Of a DNA stretch of 64,000 bases, positions 39,868 through 48,999 are shown one piece after another. The translations under genes and the position numbers were made by a program. Within the stretch, counting starts at the first letter, position 1; each line of letters begins with the position of its first letter. The notes beneath the pieces are model-generated. The model was not told where the DNA came from. It saw only the letters and a list, made by a program, of their open reading frames with translations, and searched no databases. Source of the stretch: Burkholderiales bacterium RIFCSPLOWO2_12_FULL_61_40 (lineage in GTDB: Bacteria > Pseudomonadota > Gammaproteobacteria > Burkholderiales > Burkholderiaceae_C); contig MESI01000009.1 in assembly GCA_001770935.1 (NCBI GenBank), positions 1 to 64,000 of the forward strand, given 5' to 3'.

Positions 39868-41052
39868 TCAAATAGGGGTATCTAACACGCCGGGGCATTG
39901 TGCCAGCGCAAACTCCCGCCAGCCCAGCACCTCGCAGTCTTGCCGCGCATAACGGCCTGCGCCGCCGTAAACAATCTGTGGCGTCAGGGTGGGGGTGTCG
40001 GCCAGGCTGGCCCATTTGCGCACGGCTTGGGGCCAGTCGCTGGCGAAGGTGCTGCCCGATTTGATTTCGATGGCCTGCAGACCCTGCGCGGTTTCCAGCA
40101 CCACATCGACCTCATGCCCCACGTTGTCACGCCAAAAGAAAAGCTCTGCGCCCTGCCCGGCGTTGTAGCGTTGCTTGACCAGTTCGGACACCACCCAGGT
40201 TTCGAACAAGGCGCCACGCGCGGCGTGGGTCTCGATGGTGCTGGCATCGCGAATACCCAGCAGCCAGGCCATGAGGCCCACGTCCAGAAAATACAGCTTG
40301 GGGGTTTTGACCAGCCGCTTGCCAAAATTGCGGTGGTACGGTGGCAAGCGCATAACAAGGTAACTGGTCTCCAGCACCGACAACCATTTGCCCGCCGTGA
40401 CGGCGGAAACACCGCAATCCGCCCCCAGGGCCGTCAGGTTGAGCAACTGCCCGGAGCGGGCCGCGCACATGCGGACAAAGCGGTGGAACTGGCTCAGGTC
40501 CTGCACAGCCAGAAGTTGGCGCACGTCCCGCTCCAGGTAGGTGGCCACATAGTTGGGGAACCAGTCGGTAGGTGCCAGCGTGCGGTCATAGAGTGCGGGG
40601 TAGCCGCCGGTGAACAGCAACTGGTCCAGCGCGTTGGGCAGGCGGTCCACTCCCAGTTCGGCGCCACTCAGGGGCAGCAACTCGACCCGCCCCACACGCC
40701 CCGCCAGGCTTTGGGTAATGCCTGCCAGCAGGTCAAACTGGGCCGAACCGGTCAGGATGAAGTCGCCCATACGCTGGCGTTCGTCCACCAGTTGCTGCAA
40801 CCACGACAGCAACGCGGGACAGCGTTGCACTTCGTCAAGGATGGCCCCATCGCCAAAACGCACCAGAAAGCGCCGGGGGTCCGTTTGCGCGAACTCGCGT
40901 TCGTCCGGGTTCTCCAGCGAGATATAGGGTTTGGCTCCAAACAGGGCCCGCGCCAGCGTGGTTTTGCCCGACTGGCGCGGCCCTGTGATCGCCAGCACCG
41001 GAAAGCCTTGGGCCAGGCGGTGCAGGGTGGAAACGGCTTGGCGAGGGATCAT
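39868..41052 (-). CDS. AAA ATPase with DUF4143 domain
   Basis: 394 residues. Walker A GPRQSGKTTLARALFG and Walker B GAILDEVQRCP lie in the N-terminal AAA_14-like part. The C-terminal DUF4143 part has an archaeal-Holliday-junction-resolvase-like fold sequence (FFWRDNVGHEVDVVLE, AIEIKSGSTF), suggesting a nuclease-like module. Such genes are common, mobile and of unknown biological role; a toxin/antitoxin or defence role has been suggested for the wider group. A nested palindrome lies directly before its start. Confidence 0.88.
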   Translation of the reverse strand: MIPRQAVSTLHRLAQGFPVLAITGPRQSGKTTLARALFGAKPYISLENPDEREFAQTDPRRFLVRFGDGAILDEVQRCPALLSWLQQLVDERQRMGDFILTGSAQFDLLAGITQSLAGRVGRVELLPLSGAELGVDRLPNALDQLLFTGGYPALYDRTLAPTDWFPNYVATYLERDVRQLLAVQDLSQFHRFVRMCAARSGQLLNLTALGADCGVSAVTAGKWLSVLETSYLVMRLPPYHRNFGKRLVKTPKLYFLDVGLMAWLLGIRDASTIETHAARGALFETWVVSELVKQRYNAGQGAELFFWRDNVGHEVDVVLETAQGLQAIEIKSGSTFASDWPQAVRKWASLADTPTLTPQIVYGGAGRYARQDCEVLGWREFALAQCPGVLDTPI

Positions 41053-41054
41053 TC

Positions 41055-41087
41055 TTACAAATCCAAAGTTTGGCTTTAAATTTGTAA
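41055..41087. promoter_or_regulatory. Nested palindrome before the DUF4143 ATPase gene, possible operator
   Basis: Outer arms TTACAAAT and ATTTGTAA are a perfect inverted repeat, with CCAAAGTTTGG inside. It starts 2 bp upstream of the ATG at 41052 and is strikingly AT-rich for this region. It could be an autoregulatory operator or a 5' UTR hairpin. Confidence 0.5.
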
Positions 41088-41140
41088 TTTTAGAAGCTTT
41101 TCCGCATCTCCGCCTACGCTTGGTGCACTATTTTCTAATG

Positions 41141-41199
41141 AAATATGCCTCCAGCCCCCGTAACCATTGCGCAAGCAGCTACAAAAATAGTAGCAAAAG
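41141..41199 (+). repeat. 59-bp dispersed repeat, copy C (intergenic)
   Basis: Well-preserved copy: AAATATGCCTCCAGCCCCC at the left, GCGCAAGCAGCTAC in the middle and TAGCAAAAG at the right. The hairpin reads GCTAC-N7-GTAGC, a compensatory variant of GCTAT-N7-ATAGC. Confidence 0.85.
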
Positions 41200-41214
41200 C
41201 AATGACGCCACCGC

Positions 41215-41328
41215 TTACAGCATGAGCCCCAAATCCGTCGGGTAGTCTGGCCGGCCCGCGCTGGCGCCAAAGTTCACGATGTTGGGCAGGATGCCCGCCA
41301 TTTCGGCATCGGAGAGGTCGAACGCCAT
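41215..41328 (-). pseudogene. Possible C-terminal remnant of an unidentified gene
   Basis: 37-codon ORF (starts MAFDLSDAEMAGILPNIVNF) with protein-like composition but no upstream ribosome site or longer frame. It may be the tail of a gene lost in the rearrangement that also cut the CoA-transferase. Not recognised. Confidence 0.3.
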
Positions 41329-41509
41329 AGGGAAGGCCCCAGAAAAAAGGGAGGGCGGGTGGCGTCGAGGGTCATCGCGGCCTTACAAATCCGCGAGCAA
41401 ACATTGCAAAATGTTACCTTTTGACTTGGGGCAAACCTTCACGCACAAAGCACCCAGGGCCGGGTTCTCCACCATACCGGCCGCCGAACGGGCAGGCTAT
41501 AGTTTAAAA

Positions 41510-41686
41510 ATGCACACTCCTCTCCACGATCTGCACCCCGCAGGCCTGCGGCGCAACAAGGTAGTCAGCGCCGCCGAGGCGGTCCGCCTGGTCCACAGCG
41601 GCGACACTGTGGCCACGGGCGGCTTTGTCGGCATCGGCTTTGCCGAAGAGATTGCGGTGGCGCTGGAAGGACGCATATGCCCCTGA
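41510..41686 (+). pseudogene. N-terminal fragment of an acyl-CoA/propionate CoA-transferase
   Basis: 58 codons. KVVSAAEAVRLVHSGDTVATGGFVGIGF is, in order and spacing, the opening of family I CoA-transferases (propionate CoA-transferase/acetyl-CoA hydrolase type, normally 520-670 residues). The frame runs through ALEGR and then stops inside the start of the GGDEF-EAL gene. The rest of the enzyme is absent from the window. A TATAGT box just before the ATG suggests that the original promoter survives. Confidence 0.75.
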
Positions 41687-43911
41687 GCGCTGCACACCGT
41701 GTGCCGCACACCTGGTTGCGCGACCCCATGGAGCAATTGCAGCTTGCGCTGCGTGAGCAACAGGTCATTTTGGACACCGCAGGCGTCGGCATTGTGTTCA
41801 TCAAGCAACGCCTGGTCATCCGTTGCAACCTGCGTTTTGCGCAGATTTTTGGCCACGCGGATACCGCAGACCTGTTGAACAGCCCCAATGTGGCGCTGTA
41901 CCCCGACCAGACCGCTTTTCATGCGCTGGGGGAAGCGGCTTATCCCATCATGGCCCAGGGCCTGGCGTACAAGTCCGAGGTTTTGATGAAGCGCAGCAGT
42001 GGGCAACTGTTTTGGGCGCATCTGACCGGCAAGCTGGTCAACCCGGCCAACACCGACGAAGGGTCCATCTGGATCATCGACGACATCGACGAGCAAAAGT
42101 CCGCACAAGCCCAGCTGCAGGCCCTGCTGACCGAGCAAAGCCTGATCCTGGACAACGCCCTGGTCAGCATCCTGTTTTTGCGGGACCGCAAGGTGACGCG
42201 CTGCACCCCCAGCTTCGAGTTGATGCTGGGCTACGCGGTGGGCGAGTTGCATGGCGCCTCCTCGCGCACCTGGTACATGAGCGACCAGGATTGGACGGAC
42301 GCCACCGAGCGCTGTTATGCGCCCCTGGCCCAAGGGCGCACCTTCAACGAAGAAATGGTGCTGCGCCGCAAGGATGGATCGCCCATGTATTGCCATGTGC
42401 AGGCCAAGGCCATCGACTCCCAGGATTTGAGCCGGGGCTCCATCTGGATCGGCCTGGACATCACGGCGCGCAAACAGGCCGAAGCCGAGCTGCAGCAAGC
42501 CCGCATCCATCTGGAACAGCTGGTGGAGCAGCGCACCCAGGAGCTCAGCCACACCGTCCTGGCGCTGGAAAAGGAAGCCCAGGAGAAAAAGGCGGCACAG
42601 GCCCACATACAGCAACTGGCCCATTTCGACGCCCTCACGGGCCTGCCCAACCGGGTGCTGCTGCAGGACCGCTGCCAGCACGCCCTGAGCATGGCTCGGC
42701 GCCAGCAACAGTCGGTCGCCCTGATGTTTCTGGACCTGGACCACTTCAAAAACATCAACGATTCCCTGGGCCACCGCGTCGGGGACCAGGTGCTGGTGGA
42801 ATTGGCCGGTCGGCTGACATCGGCCGTGCGTGATCAGGACACGGTCTCCCGTTTGGGCGGTGACGAATTCATTTTGCTGCTGCCCGATACCGATGCCTAT
42901 GGCGCCTCCCAGGTGGCGGACAAAATCCTGCAGGCCGCGCTGCTGCCTTTTCAACTGGAGCAACACGAGCTCACCGTCACCCCCTCCATTGGCATTGCGC
43001 TGTACCCCCGGGACGGCGCGGACCTGGACACCCTGTCCAAATGCGCCGACGCAGCCATGTACCGTGCCAAAGAAGACGGGCGCAACAGCTACCGCTTTTT
43101 CACCCACGACATCCAGGCCCTGACCGACCGCACCCTGCTGCTGGGCAATGCCCTGCGCCGGGCGCTGGAGCGCACGCAACTCAGCCTGCACTACCAGCCC
43201 CAAATTGCGCTGGCCAGCGGCCGCACCGTGGGCGCCGAAGCCCTGCTGCGCTGGCAGCACCCCGAGCTGGGCGCCATCTCCCCGGCGGAGTTCATCCCCA
43301 TTGCCGAGAGCAGCGGCCTGATTTTGCCCATCGGGGAGTGGGTGATGCGCACGGCCTGCACGCAGCTGGCCCAATGGATACGCCAGGGCATGGCACCCAT
43401 CACCCTGTCGGTCAACCTGTCCTCGGTGCAGTTTCGCCATGCCAACCTGCCCCAGTTGGTGAGCGACATCCTGGAAGAGACGGGCGTGCCCCCGGCCCTG
43501 CTGGAGCTGGAGTTGACCGAAGGCGTGGCCATGACCGACCCGCACAAGGCCATCGCCGTGATGGACGACCTGCACCGGCGCGGCGTGAAGCTGTCGATCG
43601 ACGACTTTGGCACCGGCTATTCGTCCCTCAGCTACCTCAAACGCTTTCCGGTCTACAAGCTCAAAATCGACCAGTCTTTTGTGCGCGACATCGAGCAAGA
43701 CCCTGACGACCGGGCCATTGTGGGCGCCATCATCGGCATGGCCGACAGCCTGGGACTCAAGACGATTGCCGAAGGGGTGGAGACCGAAGGCCAACTGGCC
43801 TTCCTGCGCGCCCGGGGTTGCACCGAAACCCAGGGTTACTACTTCAGCAAACCCTTAACAACCCAGGCCTTCGAAGACTACCTGCGCACCACCGCGCCCC
43901 CGACCGTCTAG
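41677..43911 (+). CDS. PAS-PAS-GGDEF-EAL c-di-GMP enzyme
   Basis: 744 residues, no membrane segment: two PAS domains (about 25-150 and 150-280), a coiled coil (about 275-315), GGDEF (about 320-480) and EAL (about 490-735). The GGDEF motif LGGDEF and the inhibitory RxxD site (RDQD) are intact, as are EALLRW and DDFGTGYSSL in the EAL domain, so both activities are possible. The first 10 bp overlap the end of the CoA-transferase fragment. No own promoter is evident, so it likely uses that of the broken gene. The stop codon lies on the first base of a tandem repeat. Confidence 0.9.
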   Translation: MPLSAAHRVPHTWLRDPMEQLQLALREQQVILDTAGVGIVFIKQRLVIRCNLRFAQIFGHADTADLLNSPNVALYPDQTAFHALGEAAYPIMAQGLAYKSEVLMKRSSGQLFWAHLTGKLVNPANTDEGSIWIIDDIDEQKSAQAQLQALLTEQSLILDNALVSILFLRDRKVTRCTPSFELMLGYAVGELHGASSRTWYMSDQDWTDATERCYAPLAQGRTFNEEMVLRRKDGSPMYCHVQAKAIDSQDLSRGSIWIGLDITARKQAEAELQQARIHLEQLVEQRTQELSHTVLALEKEAQEKKAAQAHIQQLAHFDALTGLPNRVLLQDRCQHALSMARRQQQSVALMFLDLDHFKNINDSLGHRVGDQVLVELAGRLTSAVRDQDTVSRLGGDEFILLLPDTDAYGASQVADKILQAALLPFQLEQHELTVTPSIGIALYPRDGADLDTLSKCADAAMYRAKEDGRNSYRFFTHDIQALTDRTLLLGNALRRALERTQLSLHYQPQIALASGRTVGAEALLRWQHPELGAISPAEFIPIAESSGLILPIGEWVMRTACTQLAQWIRQGMAPITLSVNLSSVQFRHANLPQLVSDILEETGVPPALLELELTEGVAMTDPHKAIAVMDDLHRRGVKLSIDDFGTGYSSLSYLKRFPVYKLKIDQSFVRDIEQDPDDRAIVGAIIGMADSLGLKTIAEGVETEGQLAFLRARGCTETQGYYFSKPLTTQAFEDYLRTTAPPTV

Positions 43912-44078
43912 TCGCCGCCGGGCCGCCCCAAGGCGACGATGGCCCCCTCGGGGGGCAGCGCAGCACGCGCAGCGGCAAGCGTGGGGGCAGCTAAGTCGCC
44001 GCCGGGCCGCCCCAAGGCGACGATGGCCCCCTCGGGGGGCAGCGCAGCACGCGTAGCGGCAAGCGTGGGGGCAGCTAA
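43911..44078. repeat. Tandem 84-bp repeat (two units) with GC-rich palindromes
   Basis: Units 43911-43994 and 43995-44078 differ at about one position (GCGCAGCGG versus GCGTAGCGG). Each contains GGCCCCCTCGGGGGGC, a strong palindrome, and CGCAGCACGCG. The left unit provides the last base of the GGDEF-EAL stop codon and the right unit provides the stop codon of the convergent GST gene, so the element forms the whole 3' junction and may act as a bidirectional terminator. Confidence 0.9.
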
Positions 44079-44695
44079 ACCCAGGCGCTGGGGCGGGTAT
44101 TGACCCGGTCGCGCCAGGCCTGCAAGGCGTGCAAACCGGCCTCGCCGGGCACAAACTTCATCAGGCCGCGGGCGAACTCCAGCGCGCAAAACGCCGTGAT
44201 GTCGGCGATGGTGAAACGCTCGCCCGCCATCCAGGGCTGTTGCTGCAGCAACTGGTCAAACCAGACCGCCAGCGCACGCACCTTCTCGCCCTGCGATTGC
44301 CCGAAGTCGGCAAACTGGGGCTGCTCCAGCACCGCCAGACCGGGGTGGGTGTGGCGGATGCAGTTGGCGATACCGGCCAGCAAATACAGCTCAACCCGGC
44401 GGTCGGCCATTTCGATGAAGGCGCGCTCCTCAAAATCCACGCCCATCAGGTTAGGCTCGGGGTACAGGCCCTCCAGATAGGTGCAGATGGCGCGGGTTTC
44501 GGTCAGAACACGGCCATCGTCCAGCTCCAGTGCGGGCACCTTGGCCAGCGGGCTTTTGGCCACGTATTCCGCAGCGCGGTGCTCGCCCTGGTTCAGGTCC
44601 ACATGGACCATCTCCAGGCCGCTGATGTTTTTTTCCACCAAAAACATCAGCACCCGGCGGGGGCTGGGGGCGCGGTGGGCGGTGTAAAGCTTCAT
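44075..44695 (-). CDS. Glutathione S-transferase family protein
   Basis: 206 residues: N-terminal thioredoxin-like domain with SPRRVLMFL, the cis-Pro in KVPALELDDG and LTETRAICTYLE binding glutathione; C-terminal helical domain with MAGERFTIADITAF. Cytosolic; likely conjugates or reduces small electrophiles. It follows the other GST by 11 bp in one operon. Its stop codon TAA lies in the tandem repeat. Confidence 0.93.
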   Translation of the reverse strand: MKLYTAHRAPSPRRVLMFLVEKNISGLEMVHVDLNQGEHRAAEYVAKSPLAKVPALELDDGRVLTETRAICTYLEGLYPEPNLMGVDFEERAFIEMADRRVELYLLAGIANCIRHTHPGLAVLEQPQFADFGQSQGEKVRALAVWFDQLLQQQPWMAGERFTIADITAFCALEFARGLMKFVPGEAGLHALQAWRDRVNTRPSAWV

Positions 44696-44706
44696 GGCGA
44701 TGTTCC

Positions 44707-45414
44707 TTAAGCCGATGTTTTGGATTGGCCCATCTCCACCATGGAGCGGGTTTTTTCGGAAAATTCCCGGGCCTTCTCCTCGCTGTCGCGGCGCAGCTCC
44801 AGCGTGGAGGGCGGCGCCTGCAGGCCGCGCTGCACCGCCGGGCGGACGCGGATGGCCTCCAGCCAGCGCTGCAAATGCGGCAGATCGTCCACCTCCACGC
44901 CTGACCAGCGGTGGGTGCGCACCCAGGCCCAGTTGGCGATGTCGGCAATGGAGTAGTCGCCGGCCAGGTACTCATAGTCTTGCAGGTGGCCGTCCAGCAC
45001 GCGGAACAGGCGTTTGCTCTCGCCCTGGTAGCGGTCGATGGCCGGCTGGATTTTTTCGGGGAAGTAGCGGTAGAACACATTGGCCTGGCCCATCATGGGG
45101 CCGATGCCGCCCATCTGGAACATCAGCCACTGGATAACGCGCGAACGCGCCTTGGCCTCGGTGGGCAGGAGCCGACCGGTTTTTTCCGCCAGGTACAGGA
45201 GGCACGCGCCCGATTCGAACACCGCAAAGTCATCCGCGTCCCGGTCCACGAGGGCGGGAATGCGGCCATTGGGGTTGATGGCAAGGAAGGCGGGCGCTTT
45301 TTGCTCGCCCTGGGACAGGTCCAGCACCTGCAGGGTGTAGGGCAGCGCCAGCTCTTCCAGCGCAATCGACACCTTGTGTCCGTTGGGCGTGGCGGCGGTG
45401 TACAGGTCAATCAT
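44707..45414 (-). CDS. Glutathione S-transferase, GstB/YghU/Ure2p-like
   Basis: 235 residues: [15 protein letters not shown] opening, [11 protein letters not shown] with the cis-Pro, [17 protein letters not shown], and [17 protein letters not shown], which is typical of the disulfide-bond-reductase-like nu class (YfcG/YghU). The start at 45414 gives [12 protein letters not shown]; the upstream ORF extension contains the 59-bp repeat and is not coding. It is first in a two-gene GST operon. Confidence 0.92.
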   Translation of the reverse strand: MIDLYTAATPNGHKVSIALEELALPYTLQVLDLSQGEQKAPAFLAINPNGRIPALVDRDADDFAVFESGACLLYLAEKTGRLLPTEAKARSRVIQWLMFQMGGIGPMMGQANVFYRYFPEKIQPAIDRYQGESKRLFRVLDGHLQDYEYLAGDYSIADIANWAWVRTHRWSGVEVDDLPHLQRWLEAIRVRPAVQRGLQAPPSTLELRRDSEEKAREFSEKTRSMVEMGQSKTSA

Positions 45415-45441
45415 GGCTGGGGCTTCCAAAAAATGAACACG

Positions 45442-45500
45442 AAATATAGCTCCAGCCCTTTTAACACAAGCGCAAGCAGCTATCAAAACTATAGCAAAAG
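45442..45500 (+). repeat. 59-bp dispersed repeat, copy D, overlapping the end of the cyclase gene
   Basis: AAATAT, CCAGCCC, GCGCAAGCAGCTAT and ATAGCAAAAG are all present. The hairpin is GCTAT-N7-ATAGC. Read on the minus strand, its right end supplies the TAG stop and last codons of the gene at 45489-47084. Confidence 0.85.
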
Positions 45501-47084
45501 TGTTCCCGCCCCGGTGGGCTTTGGCAGGTCATCACCACACACCCGGTTGCGTCCCTGCTGCTTGGCCTGGTACAGCGCACGGTCGGCGCGCTGCACGAAT
45601 TCCTGGGCCGACTCCTCGCGGGCGACGGCAATGCCAATGCTGAGCGTCACCACCTCGGCCACCGCCGAGTTTTCGTGCCTGAGGGCTTGCGCCTGCAACA
45701 GGAGCTGGATGTGCCGGGCCATGTCCTGGGCGCCCTGGGCATCGGTTTCGGGCAGCAGGATGGAGAACTCCTCGCCGCCGGTGCGTGCGGCCAGGTCCGA
45801 CGCCCGCGCACCGGCCTGGCGCAGCACCTGGGCCACAGCCTGCAGCGCGGCGTCGCCCGCCGGATGGCCGTAACGGTCGTTGTAGCCTTTGAAATAGTCC
45901 ACATCCAGCACCAGCAAGGCCAAGGCGCGCGCCGAGCGCTGCTGGCGTGCGAACTCCAGCGTGAGGCGTTCATCAAAGGCCCGCCGGTTGGGCAGGCCGG
46001 TCAGGGTGTCGGTCATGGACAAGGTGGTCAGGCCCGCCATCTGGGCCTCGATCAGTCCCATCATGGCGTTGACCTCGGCTGCCAGCAAGCCCAGTTCATC
46101 GCCCCCGTGCACATGGATGCGGCGGTCCCAGGCGGAGCCTTGCCGCACACGCACCAGCTGGGCGCTAAAACGCCTTAACCGCCCCAGCAGCAAGCCGTCC
46201 AGCGCCAGCGCCAGGACCAAGGCCGTACCCAGCAGCATGGCCACCAGCTGGCTTCGCACCTGCGCGTACAGCAGCAGGCCCTGCAGGTGCACGTCGCGTG
46301 GCAAGGTGAGCGTGATTTGCCCGAGGTCTTGGCCCAGGATGTCCTGCAAGGCGTAGTACAGCTGGTATCGCTGGCTGTCGTGCGCAGTCCAGAATCCCCG
46401 TGCGCCCACGCCATTGGCCGCCAGTACGTCGGGCCAATAGGCCACGCCTTCGGGTAGTCCCCGCGCCGAGCGCAATTGCATTTCAAACGGCAGCCCGGTC
46501 TGCGCCCGCAGCTTGTCTTGCCGATCGGCGGTGAGCAAACGTCCCATCACCACGGAGCCCACGTCCGCACCGCTGAAATCACTGCGGGTGATGCGCGCCC
46601 AGCACACGGCCATCAGGTCCATGGTGGTGGCCACCAGACCGCAGCGTGAGTCGCGACCCTTGGATTTGAAGTGCCCCATGGGAATGGCCTTCCCCGCGGC
46701 GGACACCATGTCCAACACCGCGCCCGATGGCGCCACCTTGGACAGCACCGAGCCCTTGGCGTCCAGCAGCACAATGAGCGAGAGGTTGGCCGACTCCAGC
46801 GACTGTGGCACCAGGTTGGCCCGCGCCCAAGCGCGGTGTGCCGGGGGATTGCGGGCGTATTCATACAGGTCGGTCCACTCGGCCCAGTCGCGGGTCTGGC
46901 TGCCCAGGCTGGCCTGCACCGATTCAAGGCCTTGCAGCACGCGCCCCATGTGGGCCACCAGCTCGCGCCGCTCTATGGTCTGGTAGCTGTCGTTCACGCT
47001 TTGCCGCAGCAAATACAGGGTGACCCCGGCCATCAAGCCAAAACACACACCAAACACCAACAGTATTTTGAGCCGAATGCCCAT
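45489..47084 (-). CDS. Membrane diguanylate cyclase with CHASE4-like sensor domain
   Basis: 531 residues: N-terminal helix (about 7-25), periplasmic region (about 28-260) with the CHASE4-like opening ([32 protein letters not shown] is present), second helix (about 265-290), HAMP-like linker and C-terminal GGDEF domain. The active motif GGEEF and the product-inhibition RxxD (RASD) are intact, so it should make c-di-GMP. The last residues GTLLL and the stop come from the 59-bp repeat. Confidence 0.9.
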   Translation of the reverse strand: MGIRLKILLVFGVCFGLMAGVTLYLLRQSVNDSYQTIERRELVAHMGRVLQGLESVQASLGSQTRDWAEWTDLYEYARNPPAHRAWARANLVPQSLESANLSLIVLLDAKGSVLSKVAPSGAVLDMVSAAGKAIPMGHFKSKGRDSRCGLVATTMDLMAVCWARITRSDFSGADVGSVVMGRLLTADRQDKLRAQTGLPFEMQLRSARGLPEGVAYWPDVLAANGVGARGFWTAHDSQRYQLYYALQDILGQDLGQITLTLPRDVHLQGLLLYAQVRSQLVAMLLGTALVLALALDGLLLGRLRRFSAQLVRVRQGSAWDRRIHVHGGDELGLLAAEVNAMMGLIEAQMAGLTTLSMTDTLTGLPNRRAFDERLTLEFARQQRSARALALLVLDVDYFKGYNDRYGHPAGDAALQAVAQVLRQAGARASDLAARTGGEEFSILLPETDAQGAQDMARHIQLLLQAQALRHENSAVAEVVTLSIGIAVAREESAQEFVQRADRALYQAKQQGRNRVCGDDLPKPTGAGTLLL

Positions 47085-47157
47085 AACGGTCTGCTCCAGA
47101 CGTCCTGCAATGCACCGCTGCAGGCGCTACGACCTTAGCACAAGTGCTTGGCTGCGC

Positions 47158-48021
47158 CTACAGTGTTCCGCCGGTTTTTGCTGCGTGCAGCACATGGCGT
47201 GTCTGGAGCGTTTCCAGACGGGCCGCTTGCGCAAAATCGATCCCGCTGGAGGCGTACAAAATGGCGCGCGACGAGTTCACGATGATGGGCGCGGTGGTGT
47301 CCCCCTGGTGGGCGCGCCAGCCCGCCGAGACGGTGGCTACGGCGTCCCCGCCCTGCGCCCCCACACCGGGAATCAGGAGCGGCAACGTGGGCGCCAGGGC
47401 GCGCACCCGCTCGATTTCCGCCGGGTAGGTGGCACCCACCACCAGGCCCAGCTGGCCGTTGAGGTTCCACGGACCTTGCGCCAGGGCGGCGATGTGTTCG
47501 TACAGGCGGGGCTGGCCGGGCAGGTCCGCCAGGCGCTGCGGCTGGAAGTCATCCCCGCCGGGGTTGGAGGTGCGGCACAGCAAAAACGCGCCCTTGCCAT
47601 GGTATTTCAGGTAGGGCTGCACCGAGTCGAACCCCATGAAGGGCGAGAGCGTGACCGCGTCGGCCCCGTAGCGCTCAAACGCCTCCTTGGCGTACTGCTC
47701 GGCGGTGCTGCCGATGTCGCCGCGTTTGGCATCCAGAATGATGGGCACCTGGGGCGCCGTGCGGCGCATGTGCTCCATCAGCCGCTCCAGCTGGTCTTCG
47801 GCGCGGTGGGCGGCAAAGTAGGCGATTTGCGGCTTGAAGGCAATGACCAGGTCGGCCGTGGCATCCACGATGGCGGCGCAAAAGTCGTAAATCCGCGTAG
47901 CGTCGCCGCGCATGTGCAGCGGGAATTTGGCGGGTTCGGGGTCCAGCCCCACGCACAGGAGGGAAGCGTTTTTGCGCTCGGCGGCGCACAGCATGTCGAG
48001 GAATGTCAGGGGCGTATTCAT
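47158..48021 (-). CDS. pyrF: Orotidine 5'-phosphate decarboxylase, type 2
   Basis: Last step of UMP synthesis: removes CO2 from OMP. 287 residues, the long type-2 form. Catalytic loop DAKRGDIG is visible, with [10 protein letters not shown] near the start and PGVGAQGGD near the phosphate site. The start at 48021 leaves a 4-bp gap to the UDG gene upstream on the same strand, so the two are cotranscribed. Confidence 0.96.
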   Translation of the reverse strand: MNTPLTFLDMLCAAERKNASLLCVGLDPEPAKFPLHMRGDATRIYDFCAAIVDATADLVIAFKPQIAYFAAHRAEDQLERLMEHMRRTAPQVPIILDAKRGDIGSTAEQYAKEAFERYGADAVTLSPFMGFDSVQPYLKYHGKGAFLLCRTSNPGGDDFQPQRLADLPGQPRLYEHIAALAQGPWNLNGQLGLVVGATYPAEIERVRALAPTLPLLIPGVGAQGGDAVATVSAGWRAHQGDTTAPIIVNSSRAILYASSGIDFAQAARLETLQTRHVLHAAKTGGTL

Positions 48022-48025
48022 GGGT

Positions 48026-48925
48026 TTATTGTAGGGAGGGCTCCAGGGTGGCCAGGGCCAGGCACAAATCGGCCCAGGCCTTGGCCTTGTCGGCACTGGC
48101 GCGCAGCAAAACTTTGGGGTGGTAGGTCACCACCACAGGAACGCCCTGGTAGTGGTACACCGTGCCGCGCAGCTTGCCCAGCGGCTGGCTGGCCAGGGCG
48201 GGCTGTGCGCCCAGCAGCAGCTGGTTGGCAAAACGGCCCATGGCCAGAATGACCCTGGGTTGCACCAGGGCGATTTCGCGCTGCAGGTAGGCGGCGCACT
48301 GCGCCAGCTCTTGCGCCTGCGGGATGCGGCCGTGCGGCGGGCGGCACTTCACCACATTGCTCAGGTAAGCCCCGGCGGCGCCCGACCCGTTGCGGCTGGC
48401 GCCCACGGCCTTGAGCATGTTGTCCAGCAGGATGCCCGGCTGGTCCACAAAGGGCTGGCCCAGGCGGTCTTCCGCTTCGTCAGGCGGATCGCCCACCACC
48501 ATCCAGTCGGCTTGCACCACGGCCTCAGGCACCTGCAAGGTGGTGTTTTTGCGCCCGGCGCACAGACCACAGGCCTGGCACTGGGCGGCGGTGGCGGCCA
48601 GTTGGGGCCAGTCCATGGCGGACACGGCCTCCATGCCCGGCGCGGCGGCCTGCGCTGTGGGCAGTGCGGTGGCCGTTGGCGGTGCCACACGCGCCCGTGG
48701 CGCTGCAGATGCTGGGGGCAGGGGTGGCGGCGCACCGGTCGCACCGGGTGCGGCGGGCTGCGGCATACGGGGCGCAGCAGCGGGAGCTGGAGCGACCACT
48801 GCCAGCGGAACCGCCACCGGGGCTTCCAGCGCAGGCTCGGCGGCAAAGGCCGTGCCGGGCAGCCAGACGCGCACCCCCATCTCTTGCAGCATGGCGCGTT
48901 GGCGGTCGTCAAGTTCAAGGGCCAT
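48026..48925 (-). CDS. Uracil-DNA glycosylase, family 4/5-like
   Basis: 299 residues. The N-terminal 110 are Pro/Ala-rich and not conserved; the rest is a UDG superfamily domain. Four Cys fit the iron-sulfur site of family 4 (CQACGLC, then KCRPP and QCAAYL), and YHPKVLLR matches the second active-site motif. The first motif, usually GEAPG, reads GDPPD here while EDRLGQPFV follows normally, so the catalytic strategy may be altered. It lies between rimI and pyrF on the same strand. Confidence 0.85.
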   Translation of the reverse strand: MALELDDRQRAMLQEMGVRVWLPGTAFAAEPALEAPVAVPLAVVAPAPAAAPRMPQPAAPGATGAPPPLPPASAAPRARVAPPTATALPTAQAAAPGMEAVSAMDWPQLAATAAQCQACGLCAGRKNTTLQVPEAVVQADWMVVGDPPDEAEDRLGQPFVDQPGILLDNMLKAVGASRNGSGAAGAYLSNVVKCRPPHGRIPQAQELAQCAAYLQREIALVQPRVILAMGRFANQLLLGAQPALASQPLGKLRGTVYHYQGVPVVVTYHPKVLLRASADKAKAWADLCLALATLEPSLQ

Positions 48926-48948
48926 TCAGGGTTTCATCTGGTCAGTTG

Positions 48949-48991
48949 GGGACAGAGCTGGCTCCGCTGTGGCGTCGCTGCGGTCTGTCCC
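48949..48991. repeat. REP-like hairpin between rimI and the UDG gene
   Basis: GGGACAGA and TCTGTCCC are perfect arms enclosing a GC-rich spacer with a further small stem. The pattern of a GGGGACAG box and its complement recalls REP/RAYT-type extragenic elements. It lies between two genes on the same strand. Confidence 0.5.
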
Positions 48992-48999
48992 ACAAGGTT

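Larger units (their letters stand above)
41053..41509. other. 457-bp gap holding a palindrome, a repeat and a gene remnant
   Basis: No full gene. Contents: palindrome at 41055-41087, 59-bp repeat copy C at 41141-41199, a 37-codon minus-strand ORF at 41215-41328, and unassigned sequence to the CoA-transferase start. The octamer TTACAAAT with following CC occurs at 41055 and again at 41383. Confidence 0.7.

Noticed and set aside
43911..44078. The tandem 84-bp repeat as the start of a CRISPR array or a small gene
   Set aside because: Only two units, no unique spacers, and dominated by a GC palindrome. The short open frames in it differ from any known protein.
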